DNA of 64,000 nt from JAPLDB01 sp038230515 (GTDB taxonomy: Bacteria; Bacteroidota; Bacteroidia; AKYH767-A; 2013-40CM-41-45): NCBI GenBank assembly GCA_038230515.1, contig JBBRND010000024.1, forward strand, positions 1 through 64,000. Reading direction: 5' to 3'. Under the pieces are notes generated by a model. That model did not search any database and was not told where the DNA came from. It was given only the letters and a program-made list of their open reading frames with translations. Of this stretch, positions 17,495 through 26,381 are shown one piece after another (the first letter of the stretch is position 1; every line of letters begins with the position of its first letter). The position numbers and the translations under genes were made by a program.

Positions 17495-17606
17495 CTCTAC
17501 AAAATTAGTAAGAATAAAAAAAAGAAAAATTCTTTTGCCTTTTGTCTTTGTCTTCATGAACACAAAAACTCGACACCTCTTTTTTCTTTTTGTTGTTTAA
17601 CAATCC

Positions 17607-17951
17607 ATGAATTCAACTCGAAAATTATCAATCAACATGAAACACAAAAACGCAACACCAAAAAATAATGATGACGAAACATTCCCCTTCACTTCCATCC
17701 ACCTTGCAAAATTCAAGCGTGAATTGAAAGAAGCCGGAAGCTTCTTCAACCTCATGATTCAGAAAAAAGCACTCAGTAAAAAAATGGGAATGAAATACAT
17801 TTCCCTGTACTACAATGCTGAAAAGTATAAACAGAAATTCCTGACAAGAGAATATAAATCACTTCGTCCCATGTACGATACAGACATGCCGTACATCTTC
17901 TGGAGCGCGTTGCATGAAGCGCTCTTAAAAACCGAACCTGAAAGCGTATGA
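17607..17951 (+). CDS. Unknown protein coupled to Dam-type methylase (intact copy)
   Basis: A 114-residue basic helical protein (HLAKFKRELKEAGSFFNLMI, MGMKYISLYYNAEKYKQKFL, FWSALHEALLK). Its stop overlaps the methylase start (ATGA at 17948), so the two are co-translated. A decayed paralogue with the same ATGA overlap lies at 22262-22531, showing the pair moved and duplicated as a unit. No known family was recognised; a methylase partner or small regulator is possible. ATG 17637 is an alternative start. Confidence 0.6.
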   Translation: MNSTRKLSINMKHKNATPKNNDDETFPFTSIHLAKFKRELKEAGSFFNLMIQKKALSKKMGMKYISLYYNAEKYKQKFLTREYKSLRPMYDTDMPYIFWSALHEALLKTEPESV

Positions 17952-18733
17952 AGCCACCCCTGACCTACTACGGGGGAAAGCAAAAACTGTCGCAACTTAT
18001 TCTGTCACTCATACCAAAGCACAACCTCTATTGTGAACCATTTTTTGGAGGCGGTGCAGTATTCTTTGCCAAAAGCCCTTCACAGATTGAGGTAATTAAC
18101 GATACCAACGGAGACCTCATTACTTTTTACCGAGTAGTAAAAAACAACTTCAAAAAACTACAGAAGGAAATACAGCCCACGCTGCACAGCAGGGAACACC
18201 ACCAAGCGGCAAAGATTGTACTGGGCTATCCACGCCTCTTTGATGAAATAAAGCGCGCCTGGGCGATCTGGACGCTTGCAAATGAAAGCTACGGCTCACG
18301 CCTTGATAACTCATGGGGCTATGACAGGAAGAAAAACACCTCGGCAAAACGGCTGCACCGCAAACGGGATAATTTCATTACGGATTACTCAAAACGATTA
18401 GAAGAAACAGAAATTGAAAATACCGATGCACTCAAAGTGATTGAGACTAGAGATAGCAAAGACAGTTTCTTCTACTGCGACCCACCGTACTTCAATTCTT
18501 CCAAAGGGCACTACCGGAATTACTCAGAAGAAGATTTTGAAAGTCTCCTGAAGTCGCTCTCCTCCATCAAAGGGAAATTTTTACTCAGCTCATATCCATC
18601 AGCTATTCTTCGCAAGTACATTCGAAAAAACCACTGGCATACCAAAGAAATTGAAATGTCGGTTGATATGACTGCGAAGTATCAATCGAACAAAAGAAAA
18701 ACAGAAGTGCTGACTGCAAACTATCGGATGTGA
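17948..18733 (+). CDS. Dam-type (D12 class) adenine-N6 DNA methyltransferase
   Basis: A 261-residue methylase with the FxGxG S-adenosylmethionine site (EPFFGGGAVFF, residues 30-40), LTYYGGKQKL at the N-terminus, EVINDTNGDLI, and the catalytic DPPY at 178-181 (FFYCDPPYFNSSKGHY). Length matches the D12 class. No restriction enzyme is next to it, so it is probably an orphan methylase protecting the element from host restriction, in line with the ArdC-like gene downstream. A pseudogene copy is at 22528-23332. Confidence 0.88.
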   Translation: MKPPLTYYGGKQKLSQLILSLIPKHNLYCEPFFGGGAVFFAKSPSQIEVINDTNGDLITFYRVVKNNFKKLQKEIQPTLHSREHHQAAKIVLGYPRLFDEIKRAWAIWTLANESYGSRLDNSWGYDRKKNTSAKRLHRKRDNFITDYSKRLEETEIENTDALKVIETRDSKDSFFYCDPPYFNSSKGHYRNYSEEDFESLLKSLSSIKGKFLLSSYPSAILRKYIRKNHWHTKEIEMSVDMTAKYQSNKRKTEVLTANYRM

Positions 18734-18825
18734 TAGTCGCAATCAAACGTTGATTTTTTTTACTGCAATTTTTTTCCGAAAAGATTTTTCATAACAGTTC
18801 TTTAAACAATTAAATCAAACTAAAT

Positions 18826-19725
18826 ATGGAAAATGCAAATCAAACCGTTCAAACGCGTGATGTCTACGACATGGTCACTGAGCGCGTAATCACTCTTCTT
18901 GAAAAAGGAGTCGTGCCGTGGAAACAAACCTGGACTGAATCCGGTCTTCCGCAAAACCTCATTACCGGAAAGCCATACCGGGGAATCAATGTCTGGCTGC
19001 TCCTATCACTTGACTATCCGAAAAACTTCTTCCTCACATTTGCACAAGCGAAAGAGTTAGGAGGGAATGTCAAGAAAAATGAGAAGGGACACCTGATTGT
19101 TTTCTGGAAGTGGATCGAGAAGGAAAACAAAGTCAGTCATGGGATGGAGAAGATTCCTTTGCTGCGTTACTACAAAGTGTTTAACGTTGCGCAGTGTGAG
19201 GGTCTTCCTGAAAAAAAGATTCCCGAGACAACAAAACCCAATGATCCGATTGGTGAATGTGAAAAGATCGTTGAACTCATGCCGAAGTGTCCTGAGATCA
19301 AGTTTACAGGCAGTCAGCCCTATTACAATCCAGTGCTTGACTTCATCAACATGCCTAAGATAAAAGATTTCCAGAGTAGCGAAACCTACTACGAAACTCT
19401 TTTTCATGAGTTGGTACACAGTACCGGACATCAGAGCAGGTTGAACCGAAAGGAGGTGACAGATTCCCGCTTTGGTAGCGCTCTGTATTCCATAGAGGAA
19501 TTGACGGCTGAACTCGGTTGCTGCTACCTGAAGTCCTGTGCCGGTTTGAAAGAAGTTGTGCGGGATAACAACGTGGCATATTTGCAAGGGTGGCTGAAGA
19601 GACTACGTAGTGACAAGAAGTTCATTGTGTATGCAAGCGCACAGGCGCAACGTGCTGTTGATTTTATTCTGAATGTCATTCCTCGCAGCACTGATGAACC
19701 AATGGTAGAGGAGGTGTTATCATGA
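18826..19725 (+). CDS. ardC: ArdC-like antirestriction protein
   Basis: A 299-residue protein with the ArdC N-terminal ssDNA-binding domain (VYDMVTERVITLLEKGVVPW, then GKPYRGINVWLL and YYKVFNVAQC). The C-terminal zincin-like domain has HELVH at residues 194-198, followed by STGHQSRLNR. ArdC proteins protect incoming mobile DNA from host restriction during transfer. The leader CAGTTCTTTAAACAATTAAA (about 18796-18815) is nearly repeated before the symE pseudogene at 24323. The stop overlaps the SymE-like start by 4 bases. Confidence 0.88.
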   Translation: MENANQTVQTRDVYDMVTERVITLLEKGVVPWKQTWTESGLPQNLITGKPYRGINVWLLLSLDYPKNFFLTFAQAKELGGNVKKNEKGHLIVFWKWIEKENKVSHGMEKIPLLRYYKVFNVAQCEGLPEKKIPETTKPNDPIGECEKIVELMPKCPEIKFTGSQPYYNPVLDFINMPKIKDFQSSETYYETLFHELVHSTGHQSRLNRKEVTDSRFGSALYSIEELTAELGCCYLKSCAGLKEVVRDNNVAYLQGWLKRLRSDKKFIVYASAQAQRAVDFILNVIPRSTDEPMVEEVLS

Positions 19726-19943
19726 ATAATACATCAAGGAGTTCAACCGTATCAAAACGACTTTTGAAAGTGTATCGCGGACATTTCTGTTTGCGATTCG
19801 GTCACGTGTACAAATCGCATCCTGTAATTCGTCTCGGAGGAATTTATCTTTCCGCGCTTGATTTTCAGATTGGAGATGAGATTGAAGTTTATGCAGAGCG
19901 TGGCATGATTTTAATTACGAAGGTGGGTTCAGAAAGTGTTTGA
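19722..19943 (+). CDS. SymE-like small protein (AbrB-fold)
   Basis: A 73-residue protein with the pattern HPVIRLGGIYLSALDFQIGD and EVYAERGMILITK, matching the SymE family with its SpoVT/AbrB-like fold. SymE is an SOS-induced RNA-associated toxin in E. coli; Bacteroidota element-borne members are of unverified role. Here it overlaps ardC by 4 bases and is followed by a strong terminator, closing the operon. No antisense RNA partner could be identified by eye. A copy with a nonsense codon lies at 24323-24538. Confidence 0.75.
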   Translation: MNNTSRSSTVSKRLLKVYRGHFCLRFGHVYKSHPVIRLGGIYLSALDFQIGDEIEVYAERGMILITKVGSESV

Positions 19944-19948
19944 AAAGT

Positions 19949-19973
19949 AAAGCCCGAGCAGTCGGGCTTTTTT
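19949..19973 (+). terminator. Intrinsic terminator of the ardC-symE operon
   Basis: A 9-bp stem AAAGCCCGA-GCAG-TCGGGCTTT continuing into a T run. Confidence 0.9.
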
Positions 19974-20002
19974 AATACAATAAATCACAAAGGTCAAATA
20001 CT

Positions 20003-20791
20003 CTAGTTTTTTTTCAGATTGAATTGGTAGTTGAGGTTTATATTGCAAATTTCCGTTGCGAGTATAACTAAGTAAAACCCGGGTACTGAATAGAAAATTG
20101 TTTTGTCACCATATCTATCTCTTATATCAGTACTATCATTAAATTTTCGCCTAGTTACGTTTGATATGGATATTGATTCAAGAGTACCTTCCTTAAGAGC
20201 ATATGATCTTAAAAATCCCCTATAGATAACATTCTCATTTTCTGACTTTACCATTACATCAAGGAAAACAGCATCAATTTCAGGAATGTCCCTAAAGGTC
20301 ACTTTTTTTTGAGTAAAATCTCTTCTATTCTCCTTAAAAAAAACCGTTTGTCCGGTAAGTGTATAAAACCACGGATTTGCGAAACGAATTGACTTGAACT
20401 GTAAGTCTAAATTACATTCTCTAATCAGAACTCTAGAAAGCAAACCACCGAATACTCCTACCAAACAAGTCAAGGAATTATACAGTATTATTTTTCCGAA
20501 ACTTAATTTGATAGCATCCGAAATTTTATCATAGTTATTATTGCTCGGAGATGACCAAAGTAAGTTTATGACGTACTTAAAATTTATTTCACAAGAGGGG
20601 ACGAGACTGTTTATGAAAAAAATAAATATTGAGTGTATAAAAATTGAAACACCGACTATTTCACCAAGCTCTTGGAGTGCTGATTTCTTTAAGGATGAAC
20701 GATCAAAATCTCCTGAGAAAAAAACAAAACTGAAAAGAAATCCAGGAAGGATTATTAAAAGGATTAGAAGAGTTGATGTTGCTAATGTCAT
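20003..20791 (-). CDS. Membrane protein of unknown function (DUF6338-like?)
   Basis: A 262-residue protein with three to four hydrophobic segments: residues 5-27 (STLLILLIILPGFLFSFVFF), about 45-65, and about 102-124 (SLTCLVGVFGGLLSRVL). A cytoplasmic beta-rich C-terminal domain follows. The LPGF start and later PWFY and LDVMV pattern recall DUF6338 membrane proteins found near defence genes, but I am unsure. Its start overlaps the stop of the 81-residue gene by 4 bases, so the two form an operon convergent with symE. Confidence 0.55.
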   Translation of the reverse strand: MTLATSTLLILLIILPGFLFSFVFFSGDFDRSSLKKSALQELGEIVGVSIFIHSIFIFFINSLVPSCEINFKYVINLLWSSPSNNNYDKISDAIKLSFGKIILYNSLTCLVGVFGGLLSRVLIRECNLDLQFKSIRFANPWFYTLTGQTVFFKENRRDFTQKKVTFRDIPEIDAVFLDVMVKSENENVIYRGFLRSYALKEGTLESISISNVTRRKFNDSTDIRDRYGDKTIFYSVPGFYLVILATEICNINLNYQFNLKKN

Positions 20792-21033
20792 TGCGCGTGT
20801 TCAAGAACACGCGGGGGAGATTGCTTTTTTTTCCCTACTATTTTTTCTCCCTTTTCATTAATTGGAAAACCCTCCCTATCAACCTCATAGATGTCCATTG
20901 TATCATCGTCAATCTCCACAAGAAAAATGACATTATCCTTTTTCTCAGGATTAGACATATACTCAGTGAGCAGTTTTGCTTTGTAAGGATTGGATAACAA
21001 CTTTACCACCCGATGACTGATAGGGTTCTTCAT
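20788..21033 (-). CDS. Small unknown protein upstream of membrane gene
   Basis: An 81-residue charged protein (VVKLLSNPYKAKLLTEYMSN, IFLVEIDDDTMDIYEVDREG). It has ATGA coupling with the downstream membrane-protein gene. An 8-bp hairpin CGCGTGTT-CAAG-AACACGCG lies within its last codons and could limit translation of the next gene. No family recognised. With the membrane protein it resembles a two-gene toxin/immunity or signalling pair, which is inference only. Confidence 0.5.
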   Translation of the reverse strand: MKNPISHRVVKLLSNPYKAKLLTEYMSNPEKKDNVIFLVEIDDDTMDIYEVDREGFPINEKGEKIVGKKKQSPPRVLEHAQ

Positions 21034-21324
21034 ATTTTATACTAAAGAATAGAAAGCAAAATCTGGTCCAAATGAAATTTAAATCTCGGTTTAAAGGAGT
21101 AAGTTTTAGAAATAGACGTGTTGTTTTTTACAATTTCGGGTAAATATAGTTTCGCAAAATCCAATTGTCAAGCCCTCAAATATCATGCAAATACAGAATT
21201 GATCCCAAATCATTGTAAATAAACGTAAAAACTTAATTTTTGTTTTAGAATTCTGGTAAGACCTTGAGAAATTACAGAATTCTGACTATTCAGGGTAGTT
21301 TACTTAGATTTCGATATTAAATAT

Positions 21325-21655
21325 TTAGCCCTGACCAGAACCCAATGATTCTGCCCAAATTTTTCTTTGATGTGCGACAATAATTTCTTTTGCAAAGTAA
21401 AGGCCAAGACCGGAGCCCCGGTATTAACTTTTCTTCCAGATCCCCGAGAAAATTTTTCGAATAGTTTAGGAATGTTCTCCTTGGAAATACCAATTCCGCT
21501 GTCGGAGATCGCGACCCAAATCTTCCCATTATTATAATGAGAAAGTTCAACTTTAATAAATCCTCTTTCTATGTACTTTATTGAATTGTCAATGAAGTTC
21601 AATAGGACCTGCCTCATTTTAACGGAGTCGGCACATTGATAAAATAATGAACTCC
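21325..21655 (-). pseudogene. Histidine kinase remnant (HATPase domain, frameshifted)
   Basis: From about 21655 leftward the minus strand encodes a kinase ATP-binding domain. The N box (RQVLLNFIDNSIKY), G1 box (VAISDSGIGIS) and F box (LFEKFSRG) are in one frame; the G2 box (GSGLGLYFAKEIIVAH) follows in another frame after a single-base loss in a G run near 21420. The upstream dimerisation and sensor parts are missing. It is fused behind a truncated copy of another gene (21619-22062), so this is a recombination scar. Confidence 0.75.
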
Positions 21656-22062
21656 TGATTTTTTGGAAGCAGAAAAAACTTCGTTATCCGGGGAAAGACA
21701 TACCCGTAGAAATCCGCTCCTGCAAGTGCAGTATCCAAAAAATAAAACCGTGGTTTAGCAGGATCAGTCACGTCAAGTAGGAACGCTGACGGAGTAAACC
21801 CGTTCTCAAATAAAGATTCACTTTTCTTCGGCATCGGTATCAGGAATGTCTGCTGTCCGAAAAGAGTTCTGCAATTATCGAGTACCAGTTTCTCCATCTC
21901 CTTTGCTGATCGAAATTTCTCTTCGATAGGAGCATTGGAATGAGAATACTCTGTTGACAGTTGATGAAGTGTATTTCCTGAGAGGAGATACGATTGTCCT
22001 AAAATTACTTTCTCTGAAGAAAGCACTTGGCTGGTATCAGCCGTTGATTGCTCTTTTTTCAT
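21619..22062 (-). pseudogene. N-terminal fragment of the 363-aa repeated-family gene
   Basis: The first about 130 residues match the N-terminus of the full-length gene at 32532-33623: MKKEQ start, LLSGNTLHQLST, EKLVLDNCRTLFGQQTFLIP, and PRFYFLDT. After FPRITKFF the similarity ends and the frame runs into histidine-kinase DNA. The upstream hairpin (22081-22101) is conserved with the full copy. A third, C-terminal-only copy lies at 28707-28930. Confidence 0.75.
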
Positions 22063-22080
22063 AATAAATAGATTTTAAAT

Positions 22081-22101
22081 TTTGAAGAAATTATCTTCAA
22101 A
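22081..22101 (-). promoter_or_regulatory. Conserved hairpin before repeated-family gene, copy A
   Basis: TTTGAAG (22081-22087) and CTTCAAA (22095-22101) flank a 7-base loop. The same element with the same loop lies before the full-length copy (33643-33663), inside about 55 bases of conserved leader. Probably an operator or leader hairpin. Confidence 0.5.
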
Positions 22102-22261
22102 GATTTTATTCCATTTGTAAAAAATGCCAAGAGCAAAAATCAGTCTGAAGTATATTTAAAATTTTGTCCAGTGGAGGTGAAGGGAAGTGAACAAATAAAG
22201 CGATTGAAGCAAAAAAGTCGGATCATGTTAATCTGTGCCCAATAAAGTAGATTCGATTTAA

Positions 22262-22531
22262 ATCTTACGGGCAATTAAACAATTCAGAAAACTACGATTT
22301 GAAATTACTGATGCAGGCAGCTTCCATAATCTCATGATAAGCAAGCACGCTCTTGAAATGAAAAATGGCATGAAATATATCCTGCATTACTACGATACAA
22401 AAGGATACAAGAAAAAATATCTGGTCGGATTGTACACGCCGCTTCGTGATTTTTATAAGACTGACATTCTATTTCTCTTCTGGGATGAAATGCTGAGTGT
22501 CCTCGAAAAGATGGAAGCAGAACAAGTATGA
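22262..22531 (+). pseudogene. Decayed paralogue of the methylase-coupled small gene
   Basis: It is homologous to residues about 33-114 of the gene at 17607 (DAGSFHNLMISKHAL, NGMKYILHYYDTKGYKKKYL). It is 5'-truncated, with a stop at 22259 and no good start. The ATGA overlap with the following methylase pseudogene is retained. Confidence 0.7.
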
Positions 22532-23332
22532 AGCCACCCCTCACGTACTACGGGGGAAAGCAAAAGCTAGCTAAATATATTTTACCACTCATATCTAAGC
22601 ATAAGCTTTACTGCGAGCCGTTCTTTGGAGGAGGTGTTATCTTCTTCGCAAAGGAGCCATATGAAATTGAAGTTATCAATGACACCAATGGCGACCTGAT
22701 CAATTTTTACAGTGTAGTCAAGAATCGTTTTAATGCCCTCAAGAAAGAAGTTAGGGTGACACTTCCGAGCAGAGAGCACCATCACACGGCAAAGCTTGTT
22801 ATAGGTTATCCTACGCTCTTTAATGATGTGAAGCGCGCGTGGGGCAATCTGGACACTAGCGAATCAGAGCTATGCGTCTCGACTTGCTAACTCATCGGGC
22901 TTTGACCGGAAAAGAAATACTTCTGCAAAACGCCACTACCATAAGCATAAGAACTTCATTCGTGACTACTAAAAAAGGCTTGAACAGACCGAAATAGAAA
23001 ACAGTGATGCAATACATGTCATCACCTCACGCGACAGCAAGAACAGTTTTGTCTATTGTGATCCTCCCTACATCAATACGGACATGGGACATTATAAAAA
23101 GTATTCGAAACAGGATTTCGAAATCCTGCTACACACCTTGTCTTCAATCAAAGGAAAATTTTTGTTGAGTTCGTTTCATTCTCCATTACTCGCACGATTC
23201 ACACAAAAAAATAAATGGAACACAAAGAAAATTGATATGCCTCTTAACGTGACAGCCAAATACAAAAGGCATAGCCGCAAGCAGGAAGTCATCACAACAA
23301 ATTACCGACAGCCGGCTCGTTTGCAAAATTAA
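22528..23332 (+). pseudogene. Frameshifted Dam-type methylase copy
   Basis: The start (MKPPLTYYGGKQKL, EPFFGGGVIFF) parallels the intact methylase at 17948. A one-base gain in a G run near 22841 shifts the frame at the RAW motif, and a TCA-to-TAA change near 22970 adds a nonsense codon. The DPPY region and C-terminus remain recognisable in the original frame (VYCDPPYINTDMGHYKKYS). Both lesions are disabling. Confidence 0.85.
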
Positions 23333-24237
23333 CTGTAAAAGAGTTGTAGATTTCCTGATTTTCTCTTTGCAACATAGCAGGGAAAAGGATCAACATATCC
23401 AAAAGCAAACGTTTCCTTTGCTTCATCGCTACAATATGAATACACTGTGACCTTTGAAACAGCAAACTGGAATTCCTGAATTTGCCCGTCAGTTAATTGA
23501 AAAGTGGAGTCCAGATGCAGTGTTAATTGTTCTTTTGGAATAGCATCAGGACCCCCGACTGTGCGCACAGATAAATGTCCCGAGACTAATTGCCCGTCAT
23601 ACAGCTTCAGCCGCATATCATGCAAATTGCAATAAAAGCATAATAAGATTTCATCACTATATTCTAATATTTTCGCACTATAGACGTCCTCAATATTTAG
23701 CTTTTTAGAGATTTCCCGCACTGTTAGAAAAAGGTCTGCAATAAGATTATCCTGCGTTAAGGCGGGTTTCGGGACTTTTGAAGTCATGGCCGCGATAAAT
23801 AATTTTTCGAGCGTCAGTGCTTCGGCTAGATTCTGCAATTGGAAGATCGCGTCTGTTTGAGCGTATGCTGTCTTGATGAAGGCGATACCTTCATTCGAGG
23901 TCATACCGGTAACCATTTGAACTCGTAACGAATCAGATTCTGCAACGGTGGACAACATAACCTCATAAACCTTTTTATTTATTTTATCTAAACTGATTAC
24001 ATTAAAAGCAACTTGTAATTGAATGTAAAACCTATCTATAAATTCCAATGAAATACCCCTATCCCTTTTATCTGGATGCGCCAGAAAGTTTGCGACTTCA
24101 TAAAGTTCAATTCTGTGCCGACAGTATTGCCGAATATCAATCAGAAATAATCTTATATTTTCATCTTCGAATGTACGATCTCTGATTCGATTCAAGTTCC
24201 GAATAATCGACTCCGATAATTTTTTAGGGATATCCAT
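23329..24237 (-). CDS. Unknown protein, 302 aa, sitting where ardC is missing
   Basis: A soluble, mostly helical protein (KLSESIIRNLNRIRDRTFED, YCRHRIELYEVANFLAHPDKRDRG) with a C-terminal beta-rich half (LKLYDGQLVSGHLSV, TVYSYCSDEAKETFAFGYVD). No family was recognised. It lies antisense between the methylase pseudogene and the symE pseudogene, in the place ardC occupies in the intact block, so its insertion may have broken that block. It is intact, suggesting it is the useful cargo there. Confidence 0.55.
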   Translation of the reverse strand: MDIPKKLSESIIRNLNRIRDRTFEDENIRLFLIDIRQYCRHRIELYEVANFLAHPDKRDRGISLEFIDRFYIQLQVAFNVISLDKINKKVYEVMLSTVAESDSLRVQMVTGMTSNEGIAFIKTAYAQTDAIFQLQNLAEALTLEKLFIAAMTSKVPKPALTQDNLIADLFLTVREISKKLNIEDVYSAKILEYSDEILLCFYCNLHDMRLKLYDGQLVSGHLSVRTVGGPDAIPKEQLTLHLDSTFQLTDGQIQEFQFAVSKVTVYSYCSDEAKETFAFGYVDPFPCYVAKRKSGNLQLFYS

Positions 24238-24322
24238 TTCATAAATTTAAAAATTGCTCCAATGTAAGTCATTACTTTCTATTTCCATACTCAGTTCTTC
24301 AAACAATTAAATCAAACTCATT

Positions 24323-24538
24323 ATGGAAAATTCAAAACAGACTGCATCTCGCAGGCAGATGAAAGTGTATCGAGGACATTTCGTTTTAAAATACGGACGC
24401 GTATTCAAAGCGCATCCTGTCATTCGTTTGGGAGGCATCTATTTGTCTGCACTGGATTTTCAAATCTGAGATGAAATTGAAGTGAGTACATTGAGAGGAA
24501 TAATTCTCATCACGAAAGTTCAGAGAAATTATGTCTGA
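24323..24538 (+). pseudogene. symE-like pseudogene fused to an ardC start
   Basis: The leader and first codons (AACAATTAAATCAAACT, then MENSK) match ardC at 18826, but the frame runs directly into SymE-like sequence (MKVYRGHFVLKYGRVFKAHP, VIRLGGIYLSALDFQI). Codon 49 is TGA (24467-24469) where the intact copy has GGA. The rest (DEIEV, IILITK) continues in frame. This is a deletion fusion plus one nonsense change. Confidence 0.8.
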
Positions 24539-24577
24539 TTTATAAAACAATGATATAGCTCGGTGAATCGTATTTAT

Positions 24578-24605
24578 AAGTGGACATGTTATGTGTCCAC
24601 TTTTT
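24578..24605 (+). terminator. Terminator after symE pseudogene
   Basis: AGTGGACA (24579-24586) with TGTCCACT (24594-24601), then a T run. Confidence 0.8.
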
Positions 24606-24710
24606 AGTTTTCCGTAGCTTTACTTATTAACATATCGAAAAATAACGTAATGAACTTTAGATAGTTGGATTTGTTGATAAAAAAATTTGGTAAACGATAA
24701 ATGATATTCG

Positions 24711-24718
24711 TACTTTTG
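24711..24718 (+). promoter_or_regulatory. -7 element of the HTH-ImmA gene
   Basis: TACTTTTG matches TAnnTTTG, 21 bases before ATG 24740, giving a short leader. A TTG lies 21 bases upstream of it. Confidence 0.5.
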
Positions 24719-24739
24719 TACACAAACAAACTAATGTAA

Positions 24740-25810
24740 ATGAGCAGTTTATTTTATAAAAAATTATCTACAGCAAGAAAGATGTCAGGACTTTCTCTGC
24801 AAGAATTAGCTGATAGAACTGGAGTATCAAAAAGCGCAATTTTCAAATATGAAAATAATGAAATGATGCCCGACAGCGCGTCCTTGATCCGGCTTTCTGA
24901 GATACTGGATGTAAACATGGGATATTTTTTTAACGATGAATTATCTGGCAATATAGAATTAATCGATATTGAATACAGAGAAGAATTCAAGTTGGGTGAT
25001 ACCGAAATTGATACCATAAAAAAAAATGTGGAAAATTACCTTGAGCGTCTTTTCGAGTTAGAGAAAGTTGCGGATGTTGCTCCTGAAAGATTTAAAAATC
25101 CAGTCGAGGGAATACGAATAAAATCTGTGAGTGATGTGACAAAAGCAGTGAAGGTACTGAGAAGAAAATGGCAGATAGCAACCACAGCTATTTCTAATGT
25201 AATTGGTTTGATTGAAAGTAAAGGTATAAAAGTTTATCAAATTCTTCAGTCGGAAAAATTCGAAGGATTTTCTGCCTGGGCGGGTGAAGTGCCGGTAATT
25301 GTTGTCAATGGAAATATCCAAGAAGTAACTCGAGTGCGCTTCACAGCACTTCATGAACTTGGGCATATTGTATTGTGCGTTGAAGATGATTTATCAGATG
25401 AGAAGATTGAAAGGATCTGTGATGCTTTTGCTGGTGCGATGTTATTTCCAGATGACTTGGTTGTTGCTGAACTCGGGAGTAATAGAAAAAAAATTTCACT
25501 CGAAGAATTAAAGTTAGTAAAGGAGAAATACGGAATATCCATTCAGGCAATTATGGTAAGGGCAGCAAATGTTTCAATAATAAGCTGGGATACATACAAT
25601 AAATGGAAACAATATTATTTATCGCTGACAGGAACTAATCAAGATTTTGGAAAATTTAGTTCTGATGAATCCCCAAAAAGATTTAGTCAAATGTTGTTTA
25701 ATTGTATTGCGGAGGAAAAAATTTCAATTGCCCGTGCTGCAGTGCTATCGGATAAAAAAATTAGCACTCTTAAAAAAGAAAAAATAATACATGAATGCTT
25801 CTACAATTAG
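24740..25810 (+). CDS. XRE-HTH plus ImmA/IrrE metallopeptidase
   Basis: A 356-residue regulator-protease. Residues about 8-62 are an XRE helix-turn-helix (GLSLQELADRTGVSKSAIFKYENN). Residues about 150-290 are an ImmA/IrrE domain with HELGH (His205, Glu206, His209) and the downstream CDAFAGAMLFP segment. Proteins of this layout cleave a partner repressor or act as antitoxins for PIN-type toxins. The PIN-like gene begins 6 bases after its stop, fitting a toxin-antitoxin pair with the HTH protein repressing its own promoter. Confidence 0.85.
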   Translation: MSSLFYKKLSTARKMSGLSLQELADRTGVSKSAIFKYENNEMMPDSASLIRLSEILDVNMGYFFNDELSGNIELIDIEYREEFKLGDTEIDTIKKNVENYLERLFELEKVADVAPERFKNPVEGIRIKSVSDVTKAVKVLRRKWQIATTAISNVIGLIESKGIKVYQILQSEKFEGFSAWAGEVPVIVVNGNIQEVTRVRFTALHELGHIVLCVEDDLSDEKIERICDAFAGAMLFPDDLVVAELGSNRKKISLEELKLVKEKYGISIQAIMVRAANVSIISWDTYNKWKQYYLSLTGTNQDFGKFSSDESPKRFSQMLFNCIAEEKISIARAAVLSDKKISTLKKEKIIHECFYN

Positions 25811-25816
25811 AAATAT

Positions 25817-26203
25817 ATGATTGCTATCTTTAATGACCCCGATGACATAAGCCTTTTCCGCGCTTCCATCAGAAAAAATGATGGGAGTGAACTTGATTTT
25901 TTTGTTTCGGATTTGACACTACATGAACATGGGAAATCCTTTTTTCTCAACCTAAAAATTGAGTTCGTTAAGGAGGTTTCATTTAACGGAGGTGAGATGA
26001 AGAGCATCGTAAATTTGTACCATGAGAACAACAAAAATTATTCAATCGGTAATTGCTCGAATTTATTTTTTGCCCAGCAACATCATGCCCTTATAATAAC
26101 AAACGATGCGATAATTGTGGCTATTGCAAGAAAGTATCGTTTAGAAGCCATCTCCACAAAGTATCTCAAAAAAACTCTCAGATTAATTTCAATAAAACAA
26201 TAA
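25817..26203 (+). CDS. PIN-like protein, probable toxin partner of HTH-ImmA
   Basis: A 128-residue protein. The segments FFVSDLTLHEHGKSFF and YSIGNCSNLFFAQQHHALIITNDAIIVAIARKYRLEAIST mirror the second half of a PIN nuclease (acidic centre, then LLTxD). An Asn sits where the family often has Asp (SIGNCS), so the metal site may be weakened or the alignment off. It is tightly linked to the ImmA/IrrE gene. A toxin-antitoxin role is inferred. Confidence 0.55.
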   Translation: MIAIFNDPDDISLFRASIRKNDGSELDFFVSDLTLHEHGKSFFLNLKIEFVKEVSFNGGEMKSIVNLYHENNKNYSIGNCSNLFFAQQHHALIITNDAIIVAIARKYRLEAISTKYLKKTLRLISIKQ

Positions 26204-26220
26204 AAATAAAAAATATGAAA

Positions 26221-26244
26221 TAAAAAACCGGCCCGAAGACCGGC
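26221..26244 (-). terminator. UUCG-tetraloop hairpin after the PIN-like gene
   Basis: On the minus strand CCGGTC-TTCG-GGCCGG is followed by six T; on the plus strand it follows the PIN gene by 17 bases but lacks a long T run. Probably a bidirectional barrier. Confidence 0.6.
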
Positions 26245-26381
26245 TGTAATTTTGATCGTAAGTCTGAATTCAGAACTTTAGGAAGGTCACTGAATTCTGA
26301 TGCAAAGAAAAGTATTCTTTCTTTACCAAACAAATCTTTTCAGCTTCATCGCCCGGGAAATCTCCCAAACCTGAATTCACC

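Noticed and set aside
19057..19587. Minus-strand 176-codon frame in ardC
   Set aside because: Antisense to the intact ArdC zincin region.
23084..23332. Separate 82-aa gene
   Set aside because: It is the 3' end of the broken methylase pseudogene, not an independent gene.
21240..26305. Paired GAATTC-containing words near 21250-21290 and 26265-26300
   Set aside because: Only short palindromes recur, and the sequence between them does not align convincingly, so chance is likely.
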